Counted from the stretch's first letter, positions 17,350 to 27,210 are shown. The stretch: 64,000 nt of DNA from Pelagibacterium halotolerans B2 (GCF_000230555.1 NC_016078.1:2480001-2544000), one strand, 5' to 3'. Notes: generated by a model not told the origin, from the letters alone. Program-made: numbers and translations.

Positions 17350-18837
17350 TTGCATATGCATAAGGTTCTGATCGTCGACGATGATCCCATTCAATCTCGT
17401 CTGACCTCGGAAGTCGTCGCCAAGGCCGGGTTTACCGCGCTTACAGCAGATTCCGGCGCAAAGGCCCTCGATATGCTCCGCACAAGACCGGGCATCGGCG
17501 CCATGGTCCTCGATATGGTCATGCCCGAAATGGACGGCATGGCGGTGCTCGAGGCCCTGCGGCGGGAAACCATCGCCATCCCGGTCATCGTCCAGACCGC
17601 CCAGACCTCTCTCGACACCGTCATCTCCGCCATGCGGCTTGGGGCCGTCGATTTCTTCGTCAAACCCGTCGCCCCCGAGCGCATCACCATTTCCCTGCGC
17701 AATGCGCTAAAGCTCGGAACGCTCGAATCCAGCCTCAAGGCCGAGCGCGCCCGGCGCGAGGGCAGCTTTTCCTTTGCTCACATCATCACAAAAAGCGATG
17801 CCATGACGCGCACCATGGCGCTGGGCAAAAAGGCGGCCGCCAGCACCATTCCCGTTCTGATCGAAGGTGAATCCGGGGTGGGCAAGGAGTTGCTGGCGCG
17901 CGCCATCCAGGGTTCAGGCGATCGTGCCGGCAAGCCATTCGTCACCGTCAACTGCGGCGCCATTCCCGCCAATCTCGTGGAATCGATCCTGTTCGGCCAC
18001 GTCAAGGGCGCCTTTACCGGCGCCGTATCCGACGCACCGGGAAAATTCCGCGAGGCTCACAACGGCACGCTGTTCCTCGACGAAGTGGGCGAACTCCCCC
18101 TCGATACCCAGGTCAAGCTGCTGCGCGCCCTCCAGGAAGGCGAAATCGAGCCGGTCGGCGCCTCGCGCCCCGTAAAGGTCAATGTCCGCGTGATCTCGGC
18201 CACCAACCGGCGCCTGCTCAACCTAGCCCGCGACGGCGCGTTCCGCGAAGACCTGTTCTACCGCCTCAACGTCTTTCCCATCTATCTGCCGCCCCTGCGC
18301 GAGCGCCGCGACGACATCGCCGATCTGGTCGATCATTTCATCGCCCGTTTCGCCGCCGAAGAGGGGCGACGGGTCACAGCGATTTCATCGCAGGCGCTGG
18401 AGATGCTGAGCGGTTTTGATTGGCCCGGCAATATCCGCCAGCTCGAGAACGCGGTGTTCCGTGCCGTGGTCCTTGCCGAACATCCAGTTCTTTTGCCCGA
18501 GGATTTCCCGCAAATCCTCGCCGCCGACAAAGGCAGAGATGCCGCTTTTGGCAACCGCGTTTCCAGCTTTACCCCGCCGGCGCCCGTTCATATCGACAAC
18601 GCTCCGGCGCTGCCGCGCATGCCTGACGCCGCGCCTATTGCCATTCCCGACAGGTTCCTGGATGCGACCGGAAACGTCTTGCCGCTTGCCGATATCGAAA
18701 AGGACCTCATTGCCTTCGCGATCGATCACAATGCCGGCCGCATGGCCCAGGTCGCCCGCCAGTTGGGGATCGGGCGTTCGACTCTCTACCGCAAACTCAA
18801 GGAGTACGGGCTTGAAGGAGACACCAATGTTGCCTGA
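17350..18837 (+). CDS. NtrC-type sigma-54-dependent response regulator
   Basis: A 495-residue activator with three domains. The receiver (about 5-120) has the acidic pocket Asp10-Asp12, phosphoacceptor Asp55 and Lys105. The AAA+ domain (about 142-375) has Walker A GESGVGKE at 173-180, the sigma-54-contacting GAFTGA at 220-225, and Walker B LFLDEVGE. The C-terminus has a FIS-type helix-turn-helix ([20 protein letters not shown]). No histidine kinase gene is adjacent. GGAG lies five bases before TTG 17350; ATG 17356 is an alternative start. A sigma-54 promoter lies 36 bases after the stop, in front of the L,D-transpeptidase gene. Confidence 0.92.
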   Translation: MHMHKVLIVDDDPIQSRLTSEVVAKAGFTALTADSGAKALDMLRTRPGIGAMVLDMVMPEMDGMAVLEALRRETIAIPVIVQTAQTSLDTVISAMRLGAVDFFVKPVAPERITISLRNALKLGTLESSLKAERARREGSFSFAHIITKSDAMTRTMALGKKAAASTIPVLIEGESGVGKELLARAIQGSGDRAGKPFVTVNCGAIPANLVESILFGHVKGAFTGAVSDAPGKFREAHNGTLFLDEVGELPLDTQVKLLRALQEGEIEPVGASRPVKVNVRVISATNRRLLNLARDGAFREDLFYRLNVFPIYLPPLRERRDDIADLVDHFIARFAAEEGRRVTAISSQALEMLSGFDWPGNIRQLENAVFRAVVLAEHPVLLPEDFPQILAADKGRDAAFGNRVSSFTPPAPVHIDNAPALPRMPDAAPIAIPDRFLDATGNVLPLADIEKDLIAFAIDHNAGRMAQVARQLGIGRSTLYRKLKEYGLEGDTNVA

Positions 18838-18872
18838 AAGCCGCAAACACCCAACGAACCCGTTCACGAAGC

Positions 18873-18888
18873 CGGCACGTTGCTTGCG
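18873..18888 (+). promoter_or_regulatory. Near-consensus sigma-54 (-24/-12) promoter
   Basis: CGGCACGTTGCTTGCG matches the consensus TGGCACG-N4-TTGCW at all but the outermost bases. The invariant GG (18874-18875) and GC (18886-18887) are separated by exactly ten bases. Transcription would start near 18899, about 80 bases before the L,D-transpeptidase start. The adjacent gene encodes a sigma-54 activator with an intact GAFTGA loop. Confidence 0.7.
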
Positions 18889-18979
18889 GGACGAAACAAA
18901 GCCGGTAAACTTTACCAGGTTCGCGCACAGAAAAGATTCGCCGGCAGGGCGAGCGGGTGCGCCGATGGCTTGGTGCGGC

Positions 18980-20644
18980 ATGAAAAAGTTTTTGAACTCC
19001 GGGCTCAAAACGCTCCTTTTGGGAGCATTCGCGGGCATTTCGCTTTTGAGTTTCAGCGCGACGGCCACCGCGTTTGAGACAGTGCTGGTCGACGGCGTCC
19101 AGGCGACGCGGATAATGATCGCGCCCCCGCGCAACGGGCTGGAAAAGACCATTCGCGACGGTTTGCGTGACGCCATGGCCCAGGCGCCTTCCGGCCGCGC
19201 CGCCGACGATGCATCCCAGCTTTACTACTTCTACGGCGCACGCCATTTCGAACCGCTCTGGCTGACCGAGAGCAATGACGGCATCGCTTTTTCGGGCGCG
19301 GCCGAGCAGATTTTGACCGTCTTCAAGGATGCCTATCTCCAGGGCCTTGATCCGGCCGACTATCTGATCGACATGGAAGCGCTCGATGCGGCCGCCAACG
19401 ATCCGGCAGCGCTCGCGGCGCTGGAAGCGGAATTCTCCGCCTCCATCCTGCGCTATGCCAACGATGCCCATACCGGAAGGCTCGATCCGCGCTCGGTGTC
19501 GGGTTATATCGACGTTGCGTCCAAAAGCGTCGACGAGGCCGAACTCTTTTCCGCCGTCGCCACCGCCTCCGACCCCGCCGGGGTGCTGCTGAGCTACCAT
19601 CCGACCCACCGGGAATTTGTCGCTCTGCGCGACCTGCTGGCCCGCCACTACGCCGGTGAGATCGAGGATCTTCCTCCCATCGGCGAAGGCAAACTCATCA
19701 AGCTGGGCATGCTCGACGAGCGCGTACCGGTTTTGCGCGAACGGATGGGCCTGCGCCTCACGCCGGACGCCGACCCTCTGGTCTATGATGACGAACTTGC
19801 TTCGGCCGTCGAGGCGTTCCAGACCACAATGGGCCTTAATCCCGATGGCGTCGTCGGCCCGGCCACAATTGCCGCAATCAACGGAGCAAATGGTGCCACC
19901 CGCGGCGATATCGTCGCCAATATGGAACGCTGGCGCTGGATGCCCGAAGACCTCGGAGACTTTAACGTCTTCGTCAACATTCCCGAATTCCGCCTCGACG
20001 TGAACCGGGAGGGCCGCTCGGTCTGGAACACACGCGTCATCGTGGGCACGGCCAAGAACCAGACGCCAATGTTTTCCGACATGATCCGGCACGTGGTGAC
20101 CAACCCCTATTGGAACGTGCCGTCCTCGATCCTGAGCGCCGAAATCTTCCCTCAGGTCGCGCGCAATCCCAATTACATTGCCAGCCAGAACATGGAACTG
20201 CTCTATCAGGGCAACGCCATCGACCCCTGGATGGTGGACTGGTCGCGCGCCAGCCCGTCAATGTTCCGCGTGCGCCAGAAGCCGGGCACGTCAAACGCCT
20301 TGGGTCAGGTGAAATTCCTCTTCCCCAATTCCCATGACGTCTATCTGCACGACACCAATGCCCGCTATCTTTTCGACCGCTCCATGCGGGCGCTCAGCCA
20401 TGGCTGCGTTCGGGTACAGGATCCGTTCGGCTTCGCCGAAGCCCTGCTCCAGCATGAACCCAGCCTCACTGTCGCATCGCTCGAAGGCACGCTCGGCGGC
20501 AGCGAACGCTGGTTCAACATGGACCAGCAGGTTCCAGTCCATCTGGCCTATTTCACCTTGCGGATCGACGCGGACGGAACCGTGAGATCGTTCTCCGATC
20601 TCTACGGGCACAACGCCAGGATCATTGAAATGCTTGAGCTTTAA
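18980..20644 (+). CDS. Periplasmic L,D-transpeptidase (YkuD, YcbB-like)
   Basis: A 554-residue exported enzyme that makes 3-3 peptidoglycan cross-links. A signal peptide is evident (MKKF, hydrophobic GLKTLLLGAFAGISLLSF, then TATAFE). A peptidoglycan-binding motif lies near residues 270-310 (VEAFQTTMGLNPDGVVGPATI). The YkuD domain follows, with the catalytic SHGCVR placing Cys476 and His474. Size and order match the E. coli LdtD/YcbB type. The start at 18980 is chosen from the signal peptide; an ATG at 18965 adds five residues, and neither has a strong ribosome site. It follows a sigma-54 activator gene and a sigma-54 promoter, and precedes a DUF882 peptidase, so this is a cell-envelope group. 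Confidence 0.9.
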   Translation: MKKFLNSGLKTLLLGAFAGISLLSFSATATAFETVLVDGVQATRIMIAPPRNGLEKTIRDGLRDAMAQAPSGRAADDASQLYYFYGARHFEPLWLTESNDGIAFSGAAEQILTVFKDAYLQGLDPADYLIDMEALDAAANDPAALAALEAEFSASILRYANDAHTGRLDPRSVSGYIDVASKSVDEAELFSAVATASDPAGVLLSYHPTHREFVALRDLLARHYAGEIEDLPPIGEGKLIKLGMLDERVPVLRERMGLRLTPDADPLVYDDELASAVEAFQTTMGLNPDGVVGPATIAAINGANGATRGDIVANMERWRWMPEDLGDFNVFVNIPEFRLDVNREGRSVWNTRVIVGTAKNQTPMFSDMIRHVVTNPYWNVPSSILSAEIFPQVARNPNYIASQNMELLYQGNAIDPWMVDWSRASPSMFRVRQKPGTSNALGQVKFLFPNSHDVYLHDTNARYLFDRSMRALSHGCVRVQDPFGFAEALLQHEPSLTVASLEGTLGGSERWFNMDQQVPVHLAYFTLRIDADGTVRSFSDLYGHNARIIEMLEL

Positions 20645-20669
20645 CGGGTCGGACCAGCACGCCCGTTAA
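20641..20669 (+). terminator. Hairpin at the end of the L,D-transpeptidase gene
   Basis: TTAACGGG at 20641-20648 and CCCGTTAA at 20662-20669 are perfect inverted repeats with a 13-base loop; the left arm contains the stop codon. No T run follows, so it may stabilise the message or be a weak terminator. The rest of the 232-base gap to the next gene has a TTGACA at 20851 but no matching -10. Confidence 0.35.
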
Positions 20670-20876
20670 GCCTTGGGTAAGGTTTCCGCCATTCTCACGC
20701 CCCTTTTGCCGATAATATCGGATCGATATTCGGGCAGGATCGGCCCGGTCCTCCGGGCGCAACGATTCATGGGCAGGGCACAGGGGTGGCGTACACATCC
20801 CGTTAGCGTTAACAATCTCGCATGAGTTTGTTGTTAGGGTGCCGTCGAGTTTGACACAAAAACGGGCTAACCGGGC

Positions 20877-22535
20877 GTGACGCGTAGGGGTTTCCAACCA
20901 GTGGATCGGATCGTGCGGGCAATCTTGGCCGCGGCAATCGCAATGGCCAGTCTTTTGCCTTTCGCAATGCCGGTCCAGGCCGCCAACGAGCGCGAGATCT
21001 ACCTCTATTATACTCACACCAAGGAAACTATCCGCATCGTTTACAAGCGCGATGGGCGCTTCATCCAGTCCGCGCTCGATCGCTTGAACGTCTTTCTGCG
21101 CGACTGGCGTCGGAACGAACCCGCCGAGATGGACCCCGCACTGTTCGACCTGCTCTGGGAAGTCTATCAGGAAACACGCGCCACCCAGCCCATCCATATC
21201 GTTTCCGCCTACCGTTCGCCCCAGACCAACGCCATGCTGGCCGCCAATTCGTCCGGCGTTGCCGACAATTCCCAGCACATGAAGGGCAAGGCGATCGATT
21301 TTTTCATTCCCGGTGTCCCCATAGCCACCCTGCGCGCGGCCGGCATGCGCAAGCAGATCGGTGGCGTGGGCTATTACCCCACTTCGGGCAGTCCGTTCGT
21401 GCATCTCGATACCGGTTCGGTTCGCGCCTGGCCGCGCATGACCGAGGCCCAGCTTCGCGACATCTTCCCCGATGGCCGCACCATGCACATTCCGTCCAAC
21501 GGCCGCGTTTTGTCCCAGGAAGGCTATCAGCTCGCCCAGGCCGAATGGCAGCGGTGCCATCGCGTACCCTGCAACGCGGGCAGCCCCATGACCGGCGGTG
21601 CGATCCAGGTTGCCGACGGTGATCGTCCTCGCACGCTCTGGGACATGATAACCGGTGGCAACGACAACAATTCAACGCCCCAGCCTGCCCCACAAGCTGT
21701 GGCTTCGGCGCCCGCGCGACCCGAAACGGTTCAGGCTTCCGCCCCCGCGGCGCCAACCCAACTCGCCGAAAGCGAGCCTCCTGCTCCCCCGGTCCGCCCG
21801 GCCGACCTGATCGCCGGCACCATGGTGGCCGATGCGCCGGCCGAGCCCCGGAACATCCCGTTCCAGGTGATCGACGCCGCCGAAATGACCCGTCAGGTCG
21901 CCATGGCCGATACCGGGGACATCGAGGATGCGCCCCTGCCGCCGTCCATGTCGCGCGCCCTCGCCGAACAGCGTGCCACCACGCCATCGGCCTACGCGCC
22001 CTCGGGTGGCGGAACGCTCGAAATCGCCAGCATCGACGATGCGCCCATCCCGCAACCGCGGCCCCGGTTTGCGCCCGCCGTAACGGCTTCGGCCACACCA
22101 TCCGCGCCGCTTCCAACTGCCGATCTGCCCATGCGCCCCAGCTTCGGCGATGCCATCCAAGCCGCTTCGACAGAGCCCGTGTCCGACCTTGACGCTTTCG
22201 CCTCGCTGTTCGAAGGCGTTTCCATGCCGAACCCGGAAACCGCCGCCGGGGCAGAGCCAGATGCCGCCACTGCCAACGCCATGGCCAGTCTTGCCGTCGA
22301 CTCCGGGGAACTCTTTGCCCCCTCACTGGCGTCGTCCGGCACCACACTTTTCGCTTCCGCTTCACTCTCAAGCAGCCGGTTTGCCTTCGAAGGAGCCCCA
22401 GGCGCTCCTGAACCGGCCGCCGAGGACGTCATGTTGGCCAGCGGTTTCACCCGCACCGCTTCGCTGGGCAATTCGAGCTCGCGGTTTACCCAGGGCCAGA
22501 CCATCTGGGTCCATTACGACAGCCAGGCGAACTGA
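20877..22535 (+). CDS. Exported DUF882 (M15-like) peptidoglycan peptidase with a long Pro/Ala tail
   Basis: A 552-residue secreted protein. After a signal peptide (about 1-36, ending VQAAN) comes a DUF882/Peptidase_M15_2 domain (about 37-190). Zinc ligands can be placed at His134 and Asp141 (SQHMKGKAIDF) and His176 (VHLDTG), as in D,D-carboxypeptidases of the M15 clan. Family proteins sit near L,D-transpeptidases and are thought to trim peptidoglycan. Residues about 260-552 are low-complexity, rich in Ala, Pro and Ser, and probably disordered. The start GTG at 20877 is the only upstream codon that keeps the signal peptide; no strong ribosome site is visible. Confidence 0.82.
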   Translation: MTRRGFQPVDRIVRAILAAAIAMASLLPFAMPVQAANEREIYLYYTHTKETIRIVYKRDGRFIQSALDRLNVFLRDWRRNEPAEMDPALFDLLWEVYQETRATQPIHIVSAYRSPQTNAMLAANSSGVADNSQHMKGKAIDFFIPGVPIATLRAAGMRKQIGGVGYYPTSGSPFVHLDTGSVRAWPRMTEAQLRDIFPDGRTMHIPSNGRVLSQEGYQLAQAEWQRCHRVPCNAGSPMTGGAIQVADGDRPRTLWDMITGGNDNNSTPQPAPQAVASAPARPETVQASAPAAPTQLAESEPPAPPVRPADLIAGTMVADAPAEPRNIPFQVIDAAEMTRQVAMADTGDIEDAPLPPSMSRALAEQRATTPSAYAPSGGGTLEIASIDDAPIPQPRPRFAPAVTASATPSAPLPTADLPMRPSFGDAIQAASTEPVSDLDAFASLFEGVSMPNPETAAGAEPDAATANAMASLAVDSGELFAPSLASSGTTLFASASLSSSRFAFEGAPGAPEPAAEDVMLASGFTRTASLGNSSSRFTQGQTIWVHYDSQAN

Positions 22536-22598
22536 CACAGTCTTGTCCTCTTTGGTTGCCAAAACGGCGCCGGCTGACTACATCAGGTCAGCACGGTG

Positions 22599-24575
22599 AT
22601 GCCGTCTGAAGTAAGTCACAAGGCCAACCAAGTGTCCGATAAACCTGCCACTCCGCTGCTCGATACCATCGGCTCCCCCGCCGACCTCAAGGCATTGAAG
22701 CGTGACGAATTGATCGAGCTCGCAAATGAGTTGCGCGCCGAAGTGATCGATGCAGTCTCGGTGACCGGAGGACATTTGGGGGCTGGTCTTGGCGTTGTCG
22801 AACTGACCGTCGCGCTGCATCACATTTTCGATACACCCAATGACCGCATCATTTTCGATGTCGGCCATCAGGCCTATCCGCACAAGGTGCTGACCGGCCG
22901 CCGCAATCGCATTCGCACCCTGCGCCAGAAGGACGGACTTTCGGGCTTCACCAAGCGCGGCGAGAGCGAATACGACCCCTTCGGCGCCGGTCATTCGTCG
23001 ACCTCGATCTCGGCTGGTCTCGGCATGGCCGTGGGATCGGATCTAAAGGGCGAAAAGCGCAACGTGGTCGCCGTCATCGGCGATGGCGCCATTTCCGCTG
23101 GTATGGCCTACGAAGCCATGAACAACGCCGGCGCCATGGACGCCCGCCTCATCGTCATATTGAACGACAACGACATGTCCATCGCACCTCCCACCGGGGC
23201 GATGAGCGCCTACCTCGCCAAGCTGGTGTCCGGCCCCGCTTATCGCGGCCTGCGCGATGCAGCCAAGCAGTTCGTCGACAGCGTCATGCCTCCATTCATC
23301 AAGGACAAGGCACGCAAGACCGAAGAATACGCCCGCGGTTTCTGGACCGGCGGCACGCTGTTTGAAGAGCTGGGTTTTTATTATGTCGGCCCGATCGACG
23401 GCCACAATCTCGACCATCTTCTGCCCGTGCTGCGCAACGTCCGCGACGCCGAAACCGGCCCGATCCTGATCCACGTCGTGACGCAAAAGGGCAAGGGCTA
23501 TGCCCCGGCCGAGGAATCGGCGGACAAATATCACGGCGTTTCGAAATTCAATGTCATCACCGGCGCCCAGGCCAAGGCGCCCTCCAACGCACCGTCCTAC
23601 ACCTCGGTCTTTGCCGACAGCCTGATTGCCGAGGCGCAAAAGGACGAGGCGATCGTCGCAATCACCGCCGCCATGCCCGGCGGCACCGGTATCGACAAGT
23701 TTTCAAAGCACTTCCCCGAGCGCAGCTTCGATGTGGGCATCGCCGAACAGCATGCCGTGACCTTTGCTGCCGGATTGGCGACCGAAGGGCTGAAACCCTT
23801 CTGCACGATCTATTCGACCTTCCTGCAACGCGCCTATGACCAGGTCGTCCACGACGTGGCCATTCAGAAGCTGCCGGTGCGCTTCCCCATCGACAGGGCC
23901 GGTTATGTCGGGGCCGATGGCCCCACCCATGCAGGCTCGTTCGATATCACCTATCTCGCCACCCTGCCCTCCATGGTTGTGATGGCCGCCGGCGACGAGG
24001 CCGAATTGCGCCATATGGTGGCAACCGCCGCCGCCTATGACGATGGACCCATCGCCTTCCGCTACCCGCGCGGCGAAGGGGTCGGCGTGGAAATGCCGGA
24101 AGCCGGCGTTCCGCTGACCATCGGCAAGGGGCGCGTGCTCAAGGAAGGCACGACCATCGCTCTGCTCTCACTCGGCACTCGTCTTGCCGAATGCATGGCC
24201 GCCGCCGAAACGCTGGGGACGTACGGATTTTCGACGACGGTGGCCGATGCCCGCTTTGCCAAGCCGCTCGATGAGGAATTGCTTGCCCGCCTCGCCCGTG
24301 AGCACGCCGTATTGATAACCGTCGAAGAAGGCGCCATTGGTGGTTTCGGATCGCATGTGGCGACCCGGATGGCTCAACTCGGCCTGCTCGACAACGGCTT
24401 GAAATTCCGCCCGCTCCTCATGCCTGATCGCTACATCGAACAGGCCGGCCAGGGCGATATGTACGCTCAGGCGGGGCTGGATCGCTCGGGAATTGTCGCG
24501 ACCGCACTCACCGCCCTGGGCGACGAGACCAACGCAGCCCAGGTGCTCCGGGCCGCGGGTCGCGAAATCGTCTAG
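22599..24575 (+). CDS. dxs: 1-deoxy-D-xylulose-5-phosphate synthase
   Basis: DXS condenses pyruvate and glyceraldehyde 3-phosphate with loss of CO2, the first step of the MEP isoprenoid pathway and the source of DXP for thiamine and pyridoxal. The 658-residue protein has the ThDP motif [18 protein letters not shown], the conserved VGHQAYPHK and [10 protein letters not shown] stretches, and the catalytic Glu in [13 protein letters not shown]. Starts at 22599 (ATG), 22596 (GTG) and 22632 (GTG, with AAGG upstream) are all possible; the shorter form has a more typical N-terminus. Its TAG stop is supplied by the first bases of an intergenic repeat. Confidence 0.95.
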   Translation: MPSEVSHKANQVSDKPATPLLDTIGSPADLKALKRDELIELANELRAEVIDAVSVTGGHLGAGLGVVELTVALHHIFDTPNDRIIFDVGHQAYPHKVLTGRRNRIRTLRQKDGLSGFTKRGESEYDPFGAGHSSTSISAGLGMAVGSDLKGEKRNVVAVIGDGAISAGMAYEAMNNAGAMDARLIVILNDNDMSIAPPTGAMSAYLAKLVSGPAYRGLRDAAKQFVDSVMPPFIKDKARKTEEYARGFWTGGTLFEELGFYYVGPIDGHNLDHLLPVLRNVRDAETGPILIHVVTQKGKGYAPAEESADKYHGVSKFNVITGAQAKAPSNAPSYTSVFADSLIAEAQKDEAIVAITAAMPGGTGIDKFSKHFPERSFDVGIAEQHAVTFAAGLATEGLKPFCTIYSTFLQRAYDQVVHDVAIQKLPVRFPIDRAGYVGADGPTHAGSFDITYLATLPSMVVMAAGDEAELRHMVATAAAYDDGPIAFRYPRGEGVGVEMPEAGVPLTIGKGRVLKEGTTIALLSLGTRLAECMAAAETLGTYGFSTTVADARFAKPLDEELLARLAREHAVLITVEEGAIGGFGSHVATRMAQLGLLDNGLKFRPLLMPDRYIEQAGQGDMYAQAGLDRSGIVATALTALGDETNAAQVLRAAGREIV

Positions 24576-24676
24576 AGCGCTTCCAGGATAAGTGGGCACC
24601 ACTTATCCTGGAAGCGCGACAAGACAAGGACTTGGAGCAATTGAAGCGATTCCAAGAAGCGCTGAAATGCTCTAGA
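24571..24676. repeat. Full bipartite intergenic repeat element
   Basis: The 106-base element is bounded by TCTAGAGC (24571-24578) and GCTCTAGA (24669-24676). The left half is a perfect 19-bp hairpin, GCGCTTCCAGGATAAGTGG with its complement at 24599-24617 and a three-base loop. The right half has the core GAGCAATTGAAGCGATTCC shared with the copy at 3310-3368. Palindromic intergenic elements of this plan are common in Hyphomicrobiales genomes. It separates convergent dxs and gapR and may act as a terminator for both. Confidence 0.8.
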
Positions 24677-24687
24677 TTTTTCGCCGC

Positions 24688-24969
24688 TTATTCGGCCGCC
24701 TCGTCGTATTCGGCTTGTGAGCCTGCATCGGCCATGCCAAGCGCGTGCATATAGAGATCGAGGATCGCTTCCTGCTCGGCGCGCTCATTGCGGTCCTGCT
24801 TGCGGATCCGCACGATCTGCCGCATCACCTTGGTGTCGAAGCCCGACCCCTTGGCCTCGGCATAGACTTCCTTGATATCGTCCGCGATGGCCTTCTTTTC
24901 TTCTTCCAGCCGTTCGATCCGTTCGATGAAGGCGCGCAACTGGTCGCGCGCTATGCCGTGGTCAGCCAT
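24688..24969 (-). CDS. gapR: GapR family nucleoid-associated protein (DUF2312)
   Basis: A 93-residue helical, coiled-coil protein of the DUF2312/UPF0335 family. The Caulobacter member GapR binds overtwisted DNA ahead of polymerases and helps topoisomerases. The family signature [33 protein letters not shown] (abbreviated: [15 protein letters not shown] and [12 protein letters not shown]) and RQIVRIRK are present. GGAAAG precedes the ATG at 24969. It is convergent with dxs and separated from it by the repeat element; it appears to be transcribed alone. Confidence 0.9.
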   Translation of the reverse strand: MADHGIARDQLRAFIERIERLEEEKKAIADDIKEVYAEAKGSGFDTKVMRQIVRIRKQDRNERAEQEAILDLYMHALGMADAGSQAEYDEAAE

Positions 24970-25210
24970 GTTTCAGTCTTTCCGCAAAGAAATTGTTTGA
25001 GCGCCCTATCAATCCCATCGGCAAGGCGACTTCAAGTCATGCAGTGAAAAAGCCCACAAGGAAGGTTCGCCCCATTCCTCTCGCCTCGCTGTAGCCGTTC
25101 TCTGGATGCTATGATCGGGTAATGGCTCACCCCCATTGACATATCCGGACCCCTTGCCCAGAAACACCATGGCCTTCATTTTCCATACGCGACCCAACGC
25201 CGTGCATTTT

Positions 25211-25648
25211 ATGTTCCGCACTCTCTTGATCGCCGCCGTCACGTTGCTCCCGGCATCGATCGCCTTGCCGCGCCCCGCCCTTGCCGATCTGCGTGTCTGC
25301 AACCAGACCCCGAGCACCATTTCCATCGCCTTCGGCTACCGTGCCGAATCGGGCTGGCAGTCGGAAGGTTGGTGGGTGGCGGGCGCCGATGCCTGCGCCA
25401 TTGTCTATCAGGGCGATCTGACGTCACGATATTATTATCTCTATGCCGTAGACGATCTCGCCGGCGGCGCCTGGGACGGCTCGGTGTTTATGTGCACCCA
25501 GGATTCGAGTTTCACCATTTTCGGTGTCGAGGATTGTCTGGCCCGTGGCTACGAGCGCACTGGCTTTTTTGAGATCGACACCCAGGGCCGCACCGATTGG
25601 ACCATGCAATTGACCGAAAACAATTCAAACAGTCTGGATCCGCAATGA
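25211..25648 (+). CDS. Exported DUF1036 protein
   Basis: A DUF1036 protein of about 145 residues with an N-terminal signal peptide (MFRTLLIAAVTLLPASIALP, then RPALA) and a mature domain with the family features LRVCNQTPSTISIAFGYR and WWVAGADAC, plus paired cysteines. Function is unknown; it may be an integral-membrane-associated or periplasmic protein. The start is chosen at the signal-peptide methionine (25211); ATG 25169 or TTG 25136 are longer options, but a TTGACA at 25136-25141 suggests promoter sequence there. Its TGA overlaps the pyk ATG, a link seen in other Hyphomicrobiales. Confidence 0.75.
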   Translation: MFRTLLIAAVTLLPASIALPRPALADLRVCNQTPSTISIAFGYRAESGWQSEGWWVAGADACAIVYQGDLTSRYYYLYAVDDLAGGAWDGSVFMCTQDSSFTIFGVEDCLARGYERTGFFEIDTQGRTDWTMQLTENNSNSLDPQ

Positions 25649-27081
25649 AAAGATCGCGCCGCGTAAAGATCGTCGCAACCCTCGGGCCGGCCTCCAACGA
25701 CCCAAAAGTCATCGAGGAACTCGTCCGCGCCGGGGCAGACGTCTTCCGCATCAATATGAGCCACGCCAGCCATGACGTCATGCGCGACACGGTGGCCAAG
25801 ATCCGCGCCGTCGAGCGCAGCGTGCGCTACCCCATCGGCATTCTCGTCGACCTCCAGGGTCCCAAGCTGCGCATCGGCTCTTTCGCCGAAGGATCGGTTA
25901 TGCTTGCCAAGGGCGAGACCTTCACCCTCGACACCTCTGATGCCCCCGGCGACAAGACGCGCATTCACTTGCCCCATCCCGAGATCTTTTCCTCGGTCAA
26001 GACCGGCGATCGGCTGTTGCTCGATGACGGCAAGATCGAGTTGCGCATCTCGGCCATTTCCCCCGAAGCGATCAACACCACAGTCGTTTACGGCGGCAAG
26101 CTTTCGGACAAGAAGGGCGTCTCCCTTCCCGATACCATCCTCTCGGTGGGCGTCCTGACCGAAAAGGATCGTGCTGACCTCCAGGCCGCGCTCGGCGAGG
26201 AAATCGACTGGATCGCCCTCTCCTTCGTCCAGCGCCCCGAAGACATGATCGAAGTGCGCAAGCTCGTCCAGGGCCGCGCCGGCGTTCTCGCCAAGATCGA
26301 AAAGCCCCAGGCGATCGACCGGCTCGAAGAAATCATCCGGCTGTCGGACGCCATCATGGTGGCCCGCGGCGATCTGGGTGTGGAAATGCCGCTCGAAACC
26401 GTGCCCGGAACCCAAAAGCGCATCACCCGCATGTGCCGGCGGCTCGGCAAGCCGGTCGTCATCGCCACCCAGATGCTTGAATCCATGATCACCGCGCCGG
26501 TGCCGACCCGTGCCGAGGTCTCGGACGTCTCCATTGCCGTTTTTGAGGGCGCCGACGCCGTCATGCTTTCGGCCGAGAGCGCATCAGGCTCCTACCCCGT
26601 TCAGGCCGTCACCACGATGAACAATATCGCCGAAGCCGTCGAACAGGATCCTCTCTATCCGGGCATCATCCGCTCCCAGGCGACCGAACCCGAAGCGACC
26701 GCCGCCGACGCCATTTCGGCCGCCACCCGGCAGGTCGCCGAAACGCTCGATCTCGCGGCTATCGTCACCTATACCTCTTCGGGCTCGACCGGCATCCGTG
26801 CGTCGCGTGAACGGCCCTCCAAGCCGATCATCGCACTGTCGCCCAAGCAGACCACCGTGCGCCGCCTCTCGATCGTCTGGGGGCTCCACTGCGTCCAGAC
26901 CGAAGACGCGATCTCGCTCGACGACATGGTCGATCGCGCCTGCTCGATTGCCTATGTGGAAGGTCTTGCCCGTCCCGGCGACCGCGTTGCGATCACAGCC
27001 GGCGTGCCACTGGGCACCCCCGGCGCCACCAACATGTTGCGCATAGCCTTTGTCGGCCAGGACGGCGCCGGCGGCTCCTGA
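25645..27081 (+). CDS. pyk: Pyruvate kinase
   Basis: Pyruvate kinase transfers phosphate from phosphoenolpyruvate to ADP in the last step of glycolysis. The 478-residue protein begins with KRSRRVKIVATLGPAS, contains the active-site LAKIEKPQAIDRL with the catalytic Lys, and the metal-binding MVARGDLGVE. The C-terminal domain (about 350-478) is of normal length. The ATG at 25645 overlaps the DUF1036 stop (ATGA), so translation is coupled to an exported protein of unknown role. A strong terminator follows. Confidence 0.96.
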   Translation: MKRSRRVKIVATLGPASNDPKVIEELVRAGADVFRINMSHASHDVMRDTVAKIRAVERSVRYPIGILVDLQGPKLRIGSFAEGSVMLAKGETFTLDTSDAPGDKTRIHLPHPEIFSSVKTGDRLLLDDGKIELRISAISPEAINTTVVYGGKLSDKKGVSLPDTILSVGVLTEKDRADLQAALGEEIDWIALSFVQRPEDMIEVRKLVQGRAGVLAKIEKPQAIDRLEEIIRLSDAIMVARGDLGVEMPLETVPGTQKRITRMCRRLGKPVVIATQMLESMITAPVPTRAEVSDVSIAVFEGADAVMLSAESASGSYPVQAVTTMNNIAEAVEQDPLYPGIIRSQATEPEATAADAISAATRQVAETLDLAAIVTYTSSGSTGIRASRERPSKPIIALSPKQTTVRRLSIVWGLHCVQTEDAISLDDMVDRACSIAYVEGLARPGDRVAITAGVPLGTPGATNMLRIAFVGQDGAGGS

Positions 27082-27105
27082 AGCCGCAGGCAGCACCATT
27101 TGAAA

Positions 27106-27136
27106 GGGCCGGAAAGCAATTTTCGGCCTGTTTTTT
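27106..27136 (+). terminator. Rho-independent terminator after pyk
   Basis: GGCCGGAAA at 27107-27115 pairs with TTTCGGCC at 27121-27128 with one bulged base, followed by TG and six T. Confidence 0.8.
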
Positions 27137-27149
27137 GTGCAATGACAAA

Positions 27150-27183
27150 GCAAAGCGGGGCCCGCAAACCTGCGAACCCCGCT
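27150..27183 (-). terminator. Terminator after rpmJ
   Basis: On the minus strand GCGGGG (27182-27177) pairs with CCCCGC (27160-27155), and an inner CGCA/TGCG stem closes the hairpin. TTTGCTTT follows. It lies 28 bases after the rpmJ stop and back to back with the pyk terminator. Confidence 0.7.
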
Positions 27184-27210
27184 TCATAAGTCGATGATCG
27201 AAAGCGCCGA

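Noticed and set aside
20841..20880. TTGACA at 20851-20856 as a promoter of the DUF882 gene
   Set aside because: The place where a -10 box should lie is occupied by GC-rich sequence and the start codon itself.
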